From Biscogniauxia marginata (Eukaryota; Ascomycota; Sordariomycetes; Xylariales; Xylariaceae), in assembly GCA_022695795.1 (NCBI GenBank), contig MU404056.1, positions 558,001 through 622,000 on the forward strand: 64,000 nt of DNA, written 5' to 3'. Of this stretch, positions 33,704 to 47,300 are shown in pieces (the stretch's first letter is position 1; every line of letters begins with the position of its first letter). The translations under genes and the position numbers were made by a program. Below the pieces are notes generated by a model. That model did not search any database. It was not told the origin of the DNA and saw nothing but the letters and a program-made list of their open reading frames with translations.

Positions 33704-36560
33704 GCGCTTCCGAGTGCTCTCTTACCGCTGTCAAAGTTTATTTTTCAGCGGCATCATTGCGGCCTGCGGCTCTTAATTCTTCATATGTCGAGCCCAGGCC
33801 GTATCTCTGATTTCAAGATTGTTATCTTTCAGCGATGGCGATTTTGCACGTTAAAGCGGCTCATTCGAATTATTGCATACGATTTTTAATCCCTGCAGTT
33901 CGATCTGTACACCACACTGCGCGCCTTGAATTTCAGACTTCGGTTGATCTTACAACGTTCCAATACATCTTTTTAATACATTCCGAACCTCACAGGATAC
34001 ACAAATGGCTCGCTGCCACTTGCTTACCAGCAGCAAGAGAAAAAACATTAGGATTGGGTTCGCCATGCGGCATCTTGGGGGAAATTGAACGGAGTTATAC
34101 ATCTAGAATGGGCCGGCGTTTCTGGGATTGAACTCTTTAGGTTCTGATTGTCAGTTACCATGGCTCACTTATTTTCGCATATCCGACGCATTGGAATCGA
34201 CGACTTGATGAACCGCAAAGCCTACTAGGAACACATTGTTCCATTGGTTGCGACGGGGTTTGAGACCATCGACTAATGATCTGCATTATCTCGACCAAGT
34301 CTGAGTCTGTCCCTTCACTCACGGACAAAGCCACAACGGCGACGGTTTTATTCATTATACGCATTTTAATACGCTGATTCGGAGTCTATGGCCAAAAGCA
34401 ATAAATGGGTTGGGTTTCGGAACGTCTCAGAAGATGACAAGGGGTTGGGATACACAAAAACACGGGTTTCGGAACGGAAAAGACCTTTTGGCCTGCATAT
34501 AGACTTCGGGTTTCCTATCATTTTTTCCCTTTTTTTTATTTCCTTTGTCTGCGCTACCTGTGAGCCCCTCGCGGGGACAAGCCATCACGGGATTGGTGTC
34601 AAGACTGTACACAGCGGAATGGGATTTGGACCATTTTCGCTCGAGTGTACCGCCTTCGTTGCGGCATCACTGGGAAGGTTTGCGCGAGCACACGTTTGTT
34701 TTTTGAGGGTTCCGCCAAGTCAGTTGGGCTCGCTGGTCTGGAACCAGAAATGTAGAAGATACCCCCAGTTTAGACTGTACACTACAGCAGAGTGGCATGA
34801 TAGCTACACAGCGCCAGGCATGATTAGTTTTACCAATATTAATGGAGCAGACTCTCCATTCTCCCCCACATACTGTCTTGTTTCAAATACGATCGATCAT
34901 CTGTGACATGGCGTAAAGGGAGAAGAAATAGCAACTTCAGGCTTCACTTCCGAGCCCGATGGGAAAACTAGCCTACGCCATCCCGAGCCCGAATGACTTT
35001 GAGAAAGAAATATGAGATTCAGCTAATTTGTCTCTAGTTATATAGCCGCTGATCCAAGCTGGTGTCAGTCGATCTCAGATGTATCGTTCCTACGGGAGAT
35101 CGATCATGTCTTGCTTGCTTTTTTTTTCTCTTGGGTCTTTGGTTTCTCATCGGCTTTGCTTTTTTGATATCAGAATGAGAAACTAGTCTTGAGCCTCAAA
35201 AATGCCACTGACTCCACCTCCACCACCACTACCACCAAAGGAGGCGGCAGCTTCAGCCTCATGTATAAGCAGGGGGTGGAGAGGAAAGGGGGGAGGGGAG
35301 GGGACTCGCCTACATGATAGGTTAGGCGGGCGAGTTGGGGGGGTTGAGGGGATGGTAGGGTAGGGTAGGGTAGGGTGTGGTGTGTACTTACTTGTTACGT
35401 AGGTAGTTAGCTGGTGGGCGGAAATAAAGGGTTGGAGAGAGAGAAAGAGATCGGACGAAGAGACTATACTCCGGATATTTTCTCCCGTTCTGTTCTGTAT
35501 ATGCAATCATGTATGTACTACTGTATGTACCGTGATGTAGGTTAGGAAAGTACCTAACTTGTGTCAGCTCTACATACATTCGTGAATAATACAAACACCC
35601 CGTCTCATCTCTACTTTTTTTAGTCTGGTATTAAAGAGATCGTCTGTCTACTTAGTCTAGGTCTAGGGCTAGGCACGGGGAGGTCTTGGATATAGGTAGA
35701 TATAAGGTACATATGCACGATCGATTCGATTCGATCCGAACGAACAAGACATTCCATCCCGTCCGTCTAGCTCCCTTCTCCTCCGCCGTCTGCCTATCCC
35801 TTTCCGTAGCTAGCTAGCCGCCACACGGCTTCCGTGACTATACTGCATACTGTGTAGTGCGTAGTCCATCAGCCATCCCGTCGTACTGTAGTGTACTGTA
35901 CTATTCGTCCGATTTCTGTCGATCTTATATTTCCTCTGTCTCCTGGAGGTTTTCTCGGGGGAGACAGAAAAAAAAAAAGAAAGGTTATGAAACACGGCAG
36001 GGAAGCCGGGAAAAGATGAGGGGGGACAAACATTGCATCCATTCTAACCTAGAACATAGTACCGCTCACCTTGTGCTTGTAAGTACCTTGGGTAGATTGT
36101 GAATTGTTTCTCCTCCAATTCGCAACAATGACTTACCAAGAGACAAGATCCCGAAGGAAAAAGGAAAGTAGTCGCCGAAGACGAAGATCGGAAAAGAAAG
36201 AAAGAATATTTCATAATATGTAAAAGTGAAAAATAAAAAGGAACATGATATACTACCTATAAGTACCTAAGATAAATACATAGGTAGGTAGATGAGATTA
36301 GTTACCTGCTTGTTACCGAATGAGAGATAGCCAATACCTACCTACCTGGGCTTAAGCTACGTAGCAATATATTTTAAACCAAACATCTGCCTACCTACAT
36401 GCCTAGTGCTAGGTACTTACTAGCTTTGGTCACATATCAAATAATTCCCCCCTCCCTCATCCCTTTCCCCAACGCAACGCGATCGAATCGCAACCTCTCT
36501 TTCTTCCTCTCCTTCCTCCCCGTCTCCTCTTTAACTCACCTAGTATGTAATGTGTATGCA

Positions 36561-36644
36561 TCACATACATGACACATACATGACACATACATACATACAT
36601 ACATACATATGTACATACATTACATTACATTACACTACATTACC
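36561..36644. repeat. ACAT/ATAC microsatellite block
   Basis: Mixed CACATACATGA units followed by perfect ACAT repeats and then TTACA pentamers, spanning about 84 bases. Confidence 0.85.
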
Positions 36645-36768
36645 GATTCCCGAACCGTCGAGTTCGAGATGATGCTATGTACTGGCCTGTCTTGCTGGTT
36701 AGTGGCCGGTCACTCTCTCTCGGGGCGCGAGGGGGGCGGGGGGGCGGCGGCGCAGGAGCGGGGCGGCC

Positions 36769-36778
36769 NNNNNNNNNN
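36769..36778. other. Assembly gap (10 N)
   Basis: Exactly ten N between a G-rich stretch on the left and an A/T-rich stretch followed by a long C homopolymer on the right. Ten N commonly marks a gap of unknown size, so real sequence may be missing here. Confidence 0.99.
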
Positions 36779-36872
36779 ATTAAATTAATAAAAATTAACT
36801 TTTCCCCAACCCTCTCTTTGTTTTTTTTGTTTTTTTTTGGCGTGTTTTTGGGGTTTTTGGGCGGTCACCCCA

Positions 36873-36898
36873 CCCCCCCCCCCCCCCCCCCCCCCCCC
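36873..36898. repeat. Poly-C homopolymer
   Basis: About 26 consecutive C just right of the assembly gap; its exact length is unreliable in most sequencing chemistries. Confidence 0.9.
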
Positions 36899-38190
36899 AC
36901 TCTCTCCCCCCTTTTATTTTTTTATTCTTTCTGTACCGTACCGTACCGTACCTAAACCTTTCCCGCCCTTGTCTTACATGCCTACCTATATACACCAATG
37001 AACGTATGTACATCCACACATACGGTACTTTTCTAAAGCCGTCTTCGTACCAGACTTTTACTTAATGTCTACGCTATTCAAGATAAATCAAGGGATGCGA
37101 TAAATGATGCGTTTGGACTGTCATTCTGATTCTATTCTTCTTCTTCTTGTTCTTTGCCGCAATCAAATCAATTACCCCCTTGTTTCTATTGGTTGGTGTT
37201 GCTTGGGAAGGAATCCTAATTAATTGGTCAGTCGGATTCGATCGAGTGTTTTTTGTAGGTATTTGCCTCCAAAAACATAATGTGCTACATGATGTCAACG
37301 GCTGCTAATAGCACTCACTGATGGCGACGAAGGCTGAATAGCTGAAAAGAACTTTTCTGATTCGTCTCGCGATTTCCTTTTTTTTATTCTTGGTTGGCTT
37401 TTCAAGTGACCGAGGAGGTGAAGTTGATTGGCCATGTCGGTCTGTATAATGTACACCCAGTTTCTAGATTCCTGCCGTTGGGTTTTAAACTTGCATGTAT
37501 GATTCGTAGGCAGGAAAGGTGTACGCAATGCTTACTGAGCCACAACTAGCGGTTTTTTTTTTGTTTTTTTTTTTCTTAGCCACCCGAGAGTAGGTAGGTA
37601 CTTAGGTAGTTGTTGATACTTTGATTTGATATCATATATGAAGAAACAGTAAACTTGACTGGCTGCTTCGGCGACTTGCGCACTCCAATTACTACATTGC
37701 CTTACGTACTTCATGTGTAGTGTTGTATGTGCGCTTACGTAGCTGGACGTCGGTTTAGATCAGCTTTGCTTTCTTTTTTTTTTTTTCTTGTCCCGTCATT
37801 TGTCTCCTATTCTGTCTCTTATATTTTCTTCTCCTTCTCCCCCCCATTTTCTTCCCTGCAAAGCTAATGCAAGTTTTAAGAGGGTACGTTAGTTAAGGCA
37901 GGAGGCAAAAAAGGGAGAAAGAAGGACTTGCTTTATTTTAAGGTTGCATACTTACTCCGCGTAAAGTTTTCCCAGCAACCGTCCCGTCGGGTCGCCCTAC
38001 TAACTGCAAGCACTTGTTTGATTTCTGATTTGACAGAATCTCGTCTAAGTCCGAATTGGGAAAAGTCCCATAAACGTTTGTGTTTATGTAAACTAATTGA
38101 AACTCGTGTGTGTTCATCCGTACTTTCATTTTAGTATCACTTATTAATTAATCTAAAGTGCCTAACTTACATATCTCTTCCCCCTAATTT

Positions 38191-38379
38191 CTAAGCCATA
38201 TACTGCGGAAACGGCTTGGATGCGACCGTTTCTTTTTTTGGCTGATTATTTCTCCCTCTCCGCCGCCGCCACTTGAAGTACTCAAGCCTCACGGCGTCGT
38301 CAATCGTATCGCGACCGCGGCACAAAACGTCAAGAAGCCCGATCGAGTCGGATGTGAGATCGCGATGTCCTTGGCGCAT
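38191..38379 (-). CDS. Possible small hypothetical gene (62 residues)
   Basis: Starts MRQGHRDLTSDSIGLLDVLC and continues with an amphipathic, Asp/Arg-rich helix-like part and the basic run KWRRRRGRNN. It stands out from the surrounding desert by a coding-like alternation of residues, and a donor-like CAG|GTGAGG lies just upstream on this strand, so it could be the last exon of something larger. No family recognised; chance remains likely. Confidence 0.22.
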   Translation of the reverse strand: MRQGHRDLTSDSIGLLDVLCRGRDTIDDAVRLEYFKWRRRRGRNNQPKKETVASKPFPQYMA

Positions 38380-41300
38380 TACTAAACCAGCCTCACCTGA
38401 ACTGGCTTGGACACCCGATGGCTGAGGTTCCAAACACGATGTGCGCCCATTGCAATCACGCAACAATGGCTTCCTCATATTGCATTGCCTGCCTACATAT
38501 ACGTGATCCAATTTTGGGTACGGCAACACATCGCACTTTTACTTCAATCAAAAAAGGACATGAGCTGCACTGCTACTCCGTACCGCTCCCGCTGGCTGCG
38601 GTAATGCAAAAATGCGCTGTATGTTTCCGAGATTGGAGACCGAACCAACGTTCCCTGCAGCAAAAAGTACTCTCGCCGTAAGCACAGGGGTCTCGATTTC
38701 GTGAAGTGCCGTTTGCTGCAGCCGCCTACTTCTTGAGCGAGCCTATCATGAGAGAAGTTACTGCTGCTTGTCCTTCTGCTACATCGGTTCCGACGGCTAA
38801 TACTGCTGCTGTGCTGCCTTGCATGGAAGCCATGCTTTGCCATGTGCGCGTGTGGTTTATTTCCAGCTCTTTGGAATAACACCTACCTACCTTACATATA
38901 TGCACCATGGGGGCCAGGGCATGGCCTTGCAGCAAGTATATTCATTCCTCGTATCAGACGAAAGCCCTGTGTACGGAGTAACTTAGGTACTTGTGGTTTT
39001 CCCAAACAGCTTGCTCAAGAATCCCGACGAGCGCAAAGCGCATCCCGCGCAATTCGTGAGTCATGAAGCGCCGAGAGGGAATTACCATAGGCAGTAGGAC
39101 AGCACGTCAGCTGTCCTCGTCTCTCCTTATCTCTATTCTCCTTCTCATCCCATTCGCCAAACACGTACTTACCTAAGATGGCAGTGGCCTCCAGATGTAA
39201 CAGCGCTAGAAATAGAAGACTTGGGTCAACGACACTTTACCCTTTCGAACCCCGTGCATAAAACATGGGGGGAGGAAAGTATACTAGGTATATCCTAGGT
39301 AGTCTAAAGTCACTACTGTAAGGGCCGAGGCTGACCCCAAACTCACTAAGTATTCTACATTCGAACGTTGCCAACATTAAGTACTCTGTACTTAAATGTC
39401 AACCACTCTAACCCCTAACCCCCAATCCCCCCTTCTCCAAAAAAGTTCGCGACGATCCGACATTACGACGCGACACCCTAACGGACAGTTTTCTATTTCC
39501 TCCTACGCCCCGGTCTCGCTTTCAGCCAAAGTTGAGACGAATAAACTCCTTCGGAAGACCTTCCGTTCCGTTTCAATACGTCGACTCGGTAAGAAAGAAA
39601 ACACACCCCAGAAAGGGAAAAAAAAAGGAAGAAATAGAAAATATTACCGCATCTGAAGTATTTCGAGCGAGAGACCGAGCGTATGTCAGCGGGAAGAAGA
39701 AAAAGAGGAAAGCAGATCGCATGCTTCAATTGTTTGGAGACTTGTCAGAAACAAGATTGACAATAGTTAGGGTAGGTAGGGTAGCATGGGAAACAAAACT
39801 TCATGATTCCTTACGTCCAGACAGGAAATCATCATCGCCATCATCATTATCATCATCAAAGCGCGTTCGTATTAGACTACTTACTACAATCGCATTATAG
39901 GCAGGCATCTATCTATAAACTTCTTATGTGCTGCTTCTCTAACATACTAGTCTAGATAGGTACTTATTATATCAACAAATCAAAACTTTCCTTCCTTCTA
40001 ATTAATTTTTGTCTCGAAAATTTGTTACACATAGAATCCTTCTCATTTCTGCTGGTTCAACGTCGCACAAGCTTTTTCTTTCCTTCTCACAATCCCTAGA
40101 TTGTTCAGGTTGGTATGGGATGCAGCAGACGGTTAAAAGATATCTACTACCTATCTAATTGTATATAACTCGTATATATTTATTAAACCTTATACAGTAG
40201 CGTCCCTAAGAGCCAAGATGGGTTCATTAGTGCCTGCATATCTCAATGTAACACGAGTAACTCTAAATTCCCCAACAATAATGCATGTATCGTATTTATC
40301 TCCATTTGGCTCTCGGTCAAGAGTCCACATCAATTCATCACATTAAACGCTCATCCCTTCGTGTTAATCTTTTCTTTCTTTCTTTAATGAACCGAGAAAA
40401 TTCTCTCTACTGTTGGATTCCTCCCTAATAGACCGGAATCACTGAGCTAGGAACGATCCGCGTAGGCAGGAAGGATGAGATTTGGCCGACTTCTCGGGAA
40501 CATTACCACGTGTGAGCGAGGGAGTGGTTCCCATAGCAGCGCAGTTTGTACGTAGGTAGGTATGTATATACAAGTACCGGCAAACTAAACCAACCAGTGC
40601 CATGTAAGGTACCTAAGATAATGAAAGTAAGTTTGGGGAATTTTGGCGAAGGGTTCCAAAGTCCCTGCATGTAGCTTCCAGTACTGGGGTGTAGTCAATT
40701 CCTCAGGATGAATTAATCAATCCCAACATTCTTATTAACTTATGCGTACCTTTCCCGCGGTATTTCCATCAAATTAACAATTATCTACTATTTACATCGA
40801 CATCATCGTCATAGATTGATGTTCGCCGAACACATGCCTAACCTTCAAAGAGTTCCCGAGCGTTAGAAATTCCACACAATCAGGTTCCGGGTTTCGCAAC
40901 GGGCTGAAACTCCTTGCCCTTTTCTGCTGTAATTGATATTGCGTTGACAATGTATATGCGTACCTAAACAACAAGGCCAATGCTATCTTTCTTTTCTCTC
41001 GCTCCCTAATCCCGTGGATTTCATGTGTCACGAACTATTAATTACATGCCATAGGTAACTAGGTAAGCTGTAGTCTAACATGAGGTTGTGAGATATCCTG
41101 AAGTTTCAATTACTACAATATCTATTGCTATGTAAGACTGACTTACATACATACAGGGACGTACGTGCATATGAACCCACATGCCGCCAGTGCATGACGT
41201 GGTGCTACATAGGTAAATTATGATAAAGTACCTTTTCATCCAACATGTGTGCCTGGGACTTGTGCAAGTAAAAGGCGGATCGTGCTACGCGATGAGAACT

Positions 41301-42616
41301 ACTTCAACGAAGTACCTATCCCTTGCCTTAAGTATCCCATCAGCTTCCAGCCCTAACCGTAAGTCTCGACTCGGGGTGGATTTAAAGAAGTCGCCTGTTT
41401 TAGTTGACGGAGGCTCATCTTGCTTACACGATCCATAATAGCCGGTTTGAGCTCTAGAGAGCATCTGATCCGGAGAACAAAGGGGCATTCAGATGCGAAC
41501 TGGAATCTGACTTGATTTGCGGGTAGTCAGCAGGTAGGTATGAGGCAAACCTTCTGATAGTGATGCTCTTGTGATTGCCACCGCTCCCAAATCCAGAATC
41601 AAGGGAGAGAATAGCGACCGGCGAGCCCGGCGAACCCGGCGAACTGGTAACTAGGGATCACGGATTATAGAAACCCACTCCGGGCTGACTGACTCAGTGT
41701 CTCCGGACGTAAGAAGTCGGTCCTTGGCCAATCAGGCTGTGTCTATCAGTCTGTCTACATGCACGTGCGGCACTGTCAAGACCTACGATATCTACTCTTT
41801 CAGCCCTATCCGCGATTGCCTTCCCATTACTGTCGCCGGTTTCGTTGCACGGCAGTAGTTTGTTTGTCTATTCAAGTCAACAATGTTGGTTCTGAGCGCA
41901 TACTGCTAACGCTCCCTTCCCCTTGGGTATGTCATCCGTCTATCCATATTATAGAGACGGAGGTCTCCCCGGTCTCTGCGAGAATCAAACCATGACATCG
42001 TCTCTGGTCATCAGAACACCAGGCAAAACCCGATATATGTGGACATCCTCACACGCCCCTTACCCCCGACAAAGTGTCTCGTGTCATACCTAACCACCGG
42101 CCGTTAGCAAAGGTAGGGGAGTTTTGACGATATAGAGTCCCGGTTTCCTTAAAACCCAGGCTAATGAGACATCACAAGAAATACTAATCTATTACCTATC
42201 TCTTTCCCTCTCCCCGGCGTCTGATGTCAGCGCCTAGGGTTCCAGACCTACAAGTCGTAAAACATATTGTGTATGAATTGTCTTAGATGTGCGCTCTGTT
42301 GTACGAACCGTATCTGAACACAAAGAGGCTAAGCAGATGCCGAAGGGGAGAAGACGGCATCTGCAATGTGACAGCTAGGTAACTATGATCCGGTAAAGTA
42401 ACTACACATCAGACCTCCATAATGGTACACCCTCCTACGAGGCGGGGGTGATCCCAGATGTTCACGCGAGGAATGCGTTTTTATTTTCCCCATTTCTTCC
42501 TTCTTTGTGTCGTTACATTGGTACTGTTTTCATACGTCATCTATCCTTTGTTCCCCTTTTCGACTGCTCGACTTACAGTAAGCCAATCAGAAACGATCCC
42601 GCTGGTGGATGCGGAG

Positions 42617-42634
42617 GGGCCCGGGCCCGGGCCC
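42617..42634. repeat. Perfect GC palindrome GGGCCCGGGCCCGGGCCC
   Basis: An 18-base self-complementary sequence made of alternating GGG and CCC, inside otherwise AT-leaning intergenic DNA. Able to form a hairpin; no known function assigned. Confidence 0.85.
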
Positions 42635-43875
42635 GATATATGAGCCCGAAGGTTACTGGACCTATATCTATTGACTTCTCTCATCTCATCTCAGATAGCA
42701 AGTCTCGGATATCAAGTATGATATATCGAGAATAACGACTCAGACCAGATCTCGGGCCTGGGAGCGGAGGGGACTTTTGCGTAAGTAGTGAACGATGTTG
42801 AGGCTTGTTGCTTTATTGACAACTATATGATAGTCTGTCAGGTGATTTGTAACTTACCAACACCCTCCGTGACGTTGTTCTTTGAATATTACTTAGCCAA
42901 GACTTTTTTTCTTTTTTATGTTATTTTATTTACATCGAAGTACATAAAAATACATACGTATATACATAATCGTAGATGCGGTCATCAACGATGTCTTTCT
43001 TTGTCTACCTGTTCTACCAATCTGTCAGTGTACTTATCAGTCCGAATCTGACATGTTCTGTGCACGCATCGTCGGCTTACCGGCGTAGAACGGTGGTTAC
43101 GCAGAGCCTTGTGCTACCCACCCATCCCATCTCATCGCCTCACCTCCGCACCGCACCGCACTGCTCCGCTCCGTGTGGCTTATCATATCATGCGATGTCG
43201 TATCATGTCTCGGAGCCCAACGTTAATAGCTAGAAATAGAAATAGAAATGCAACCTTACAAAGAACCCAAACCCCGAATCAGACTACATGGTATCCCCGG
43301 TCCCTGCACTGAATCAGCTCGCCGCTTGGCTGTGCATGTGTGTGTGTGTTTGCGTGTGTCCCGTGAAATATCAGATCTATGAACTCCTTCACTTTACGAT
43401 TTATCACCCTACCTAGATATGTAAGCTATCTAGCTAGGCTAGCTACCGAAATGTTACACCTCACCTGATGATACCGAACGCTCTAGTCGGCAGTAGGGCT
43501 GATCATGAGACAAGCAGCACAACGACGAGAAGAGCCCAGATTAGACACCCATGTAAAGTATTGCTCAATTTGGCCTAGAAAGGAGAAAATCCAGGTGCGC
43601 GGTTTTCATTTATTAGCTAATAATTTACCCCTTTCCAAAATGAATATTAACAACAACAAAAGAAGAAGAAAAAGAAAAAGTGAGGCTAATACTTCGTCCT
43701 CCTGATCCTAGCCTCTATCTTCGTCACCTACGGTGGTGCCAGGCGTGGAATTATCCCCTCCCCCTGCCTCTTCCCTCATCCCCGCCCTTCCTTCATCCTC
43801 TACCTATGTATCCGGTGTAGCCCCGGGGCGGCTATGCAAGCCGGGCAATGAGGGGTGAGTGGGTAGACCAGTTGT

Positions 43876-43930
43876 ATGGTGGTGGTGGTGGTGGTGGCGG
43901 CGGCGGCGGCAGTAGTAGCGGCGGCAGTGG
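43876..43930. repeat. GGT/GGC trinucleotide repeat
   Basis: About seven GGT units run into five GGC units, then mixed AGT and GGC triplets. The frames it opens on both strands are low complexity and not regarded as genes. Confidence 0.85.
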
Positions 43931-44399
43931 TAGTGATGATACATTTGATCCTGCAGTTGTTCCTGCTGCCGCTATGGATGTTAGTGTCCGTAATTTTGAA
44001 AAGGAACAGAGAGGGAGACACACGATGCACTATAGACACGGCGTGGGGCCCTAGAAGACTATGAAGAAGGGTCTATTCCGAAGCAGGTGCCTATCTGTTG
44101 TTATGTATGTCTGTCAGCCATGAGTATTTGTGTGTATGTGTGTATGTATGTATGTATGTGGGACTGTAAGAAATGAAATTGCTAAATGGATCTAAGTCTG
44201 TTGACGATGTGCGAAATTCTCCTTTAACCGCGATGGAGTACCACCTCCTGCTCTTTCCTCTCGCTACGAGGATTGTTCTGTCCCGTCTATGGAAGTTCTG
44301 GCTGGCACCTGCGATTTGCCTCACACAAGAATTTCCCCCGGAAAGAAGGGGGGGAATTCGTGGCAAGTCTTGCCGAGTTGGTTGACACCTAAGCCTAAG

Positions 44400-47300
44400 T
44401 CTCTGTGTACCTAGGAAGAGACGCTGTCAGAACTTTTGAATATCCTCGATCACAGACATAATCGGTTCAATAATTGACTCTTTAAACGAGACCGTTTGTA
44501 CCAGCGTTACCCCAGCCGTTTACATCTCGATGAATAACGTATATCCATCCAAATGTATTGTTCTTAGGCGAGTTAGGTTATAAGTTTGGTTCATATCAAT
44601 ACTCTGTGCTTATGTCACATAGAAATTGAATCATTTATGTAGATATAGCAAGATAACAGTACAAGGCTTTCACATTCGCGGAAACTCTCCTATGGTAGGG
44701 ATATACATGATAACCATCGGACTAATCTATCAATCCAGGGAGTACGCTATCACTAATATCATTTGGATAAATCCTCAAGGACATATAGAGCATTACAAAT
44801 TAACTAAACAAATGTAATTAGAAGACCGCATTATGCTTGTCTATTTTGTCTATATTATACGTAGCCTTCACCCCTCCCCTATTTTGGAGTGTTCGTACCA
44901 CCAGATAAACTAGGGACTACTCACGGTCTCCTCCGTAGCAGATATACCTTCACCTGAAAAGTACGCGTCAGACTTCAGGGCCTGCGTCGTCCGGCTCCAG
45001 CGCGATGGTATTTCCGGGGATGGCCATTATGGTTGAATGAAATAACCAAATATTGTTGTTTACCTTATTTTAAAATATTCTTGACTGATGCACTCTATGG
45101 GAGCACGAATACTTGAGTGTGTGCTCTTCGTTTCTCGTGTCTCTAACATCTAGAAGCTCTTGCCCTAGTTGCTGTATATGACCTCCAGTGTACTGGAACC
45201 AATACTTCTCTGGAGCATCCATATTTTCATGGAAGGTCAGCCTTGGTGGCCCGTTACTCCTAGAGATTCGACTGGTGGACTGAGAGTAGTCGTTACTACG
45301 ACTATGGCAACGTGATTCACGAGCACTATGTTAACAGTGTTCTCGAATTTAGGGGGCAAATAGAGCTAAATACAGTCCTTCGTTATTCAGATCAAGAATT
45401 TTTTTTGTGTTTGTAATGTCTAATTTTGAATCGTTAAGGGTATACACTGGCCTTACGATAGTCTCCTTCAGCCCTTTTTCACCGGTAGCTCGGATGAGGT
45501 ATTCTACTTTCCACCTTAACTGGCCGTAGCCGCTATAGAAGTCAACCACTCCGAGGACCTCGGTTCTGTCTTGTTTAGTAGATTCTTGAGATACCTTAAA
45601 AAATGGGGAGTATCTAGAACTGAGGTAGATTATAGAAACATTAGTTGCTTAGCACTTGATACAGCCCAAAGAGCTAGCATTACAAGCGTTCCCTGGATAG
45701 CTGAGGACTTGAGACTAGAGTACAGGAGAATTCAATACAGCAGAGCCCCATTGTGGGCGTCGACCTCTCCGGATAGTAAGTCGTACTTTTTCTAGCTCGT
45801 TCCTGGCGCGAACGTGAACAATGTAGTTTGCCCCCTGATACTTGCGTGGTCAACAAAGCACACAATAGATAGGCGCCGAGAAATCTGGTAGCGCCCATCA
45901 GGAGCCCTGTGATATGTGAAGAGGTTAGAGTTCCCCATTGGAATCTCGAAGAGTGAGCAGGGAAAGTTAACACAAGAAGCTTTGCGACCATAACATAGTC
46001 TTCACCCTTCTTAGCATTATTATCAAAGTGTGGAGAAGATATCTTTCGTTCTATTTCACCGCTGAAAAAACTGAACGTTGGATTACTGAATACGCTATTT
46101 ATCAGTATATTCATTTCTACTATCTCTTGTTATATGGAGTAGTATTTTCTGAACCAGAATGCTGCGGCCACCAATATCGAAGAAGTTGTCCTCAGGTATA
46201 ATTGGTTGCCTGATTAGATTCGTTTAGATCTATGTGACTTCCGTCTCCGTCTCTACCATCTGAACGTTTGTGCCGGCATGTCTCTCGTTAGGGGCGGCAC
46301 ATAACTCGGTCGATTGCCCGAAAAGAAAAGTAGGGCAGTTCTTCTTACCGTTAGGATTCAAGGGAAACTTGTCTCATGAGGAATTATGGCCTCGGGAATA
46401 GCGTAATCTGGTAGTCCCCTGTAAACGAAATTCTTGATCTCGACTAGGGACTCAAATCTGCGTATTCGTCTAACAACGCCTTCGAGGGAGGTGTTATCCT
46501 TATTGATATGCAGCTCTAGCCAGATAGACTACTTTTGCATATACGGTTACTATAGCTGACTAAGTATGATGAGATATCCTTCTTTCCGAACTAAAGTTGA
46601 ATTGTTTATGAACATATCATGGCCAGAAAGGTGCTTGTCGATCTCCCATAGTTTAATACGGAAACTACGAATCAAGGCTTGGACATTAGTAACACTATCA
46701 TCTCTCATCCACTTTACTGGTCTCACATGCTGAATACCCTCCTTAGACTATGCAAGTATGTGAATACCTGGGAATAGTGGCGTGAAGATGTATCGTTGAA
46801 TTAAATTGCGAGAAATGCCACTCAACATGGCAATTTTATTACTAGGTGTTCTAGAACCGCTTAGCTATCATATAATATAGAGCCAAAAGACGATTTAAGT
46901 GCCCTACCGCCCCGGACCTGTTCGCGCCGGTACCGTTCGGCTCCGCTTGGTATCGCATTTATTTTATTATAAAAGTTATGAACGATCTATTACTCTTTTG
47001 GCATGCGACGCAACGCTCATGACCGGTTATCTCCGAACCATACATGTACCCAACACACGCTTGAACGGTTTGTGAACGTGTGAAATCGACGTTATGTATG
47101 TATTGCTTCCTTTTGGCCCATTTCATGCTCCGTATCCTCTTAACAGTTATATGGTAGCATCTCTCCGTTTCGATCGGAGGTCCTCTCGAAATAAGGGGTT
47201 TTTGGTCGAGTGGTATGTAGAATTCGCCTGCTTTCTTAGCTTCGCGGGTTCTTTTGCTTTCCTATTTCTCAATTTGGACCATTACGGAAGCATGGTCTTG

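Larger units (their letters stand above)
33704..44399. other. Gene desert, middle part (10.7 kb)
   Basis: Probably begins with the 3' UTR of the microprotein gene. The rest is typical intergenic DNA: poly-A/T and poly-C runs, ACAT, GGT and GGC microsatellites, many TACCTA/TAGGTA elements, and a 10-N gap. Open frames up to 172 codons (34388-34906) show no codon bias or family. A direct repeat GGGTTTCGGAAC occurs twice near 34414 and 34464, and three CGGCGA(G/A)CCC-like units occur near 41618. Confidence 0.55.

Noticed and set aside
34388..34906. 172-codon plus frame with one hydrophobic stretch
   Set aside because: No start context, codon bias or family; probably 3' UTR or intergenic sequence downstream of the microprotein frame.
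35354..35378. TAGGG repeats resembling TTAGGG
   Set aside because: The unit is the pentamer TAGGG, about four copies, not the telomeric hexamer.
39405..39430. CTAACCCCTAACCCCC, telomere-like
   Set aside because: Only two degenerate units, internal to the window; no array.
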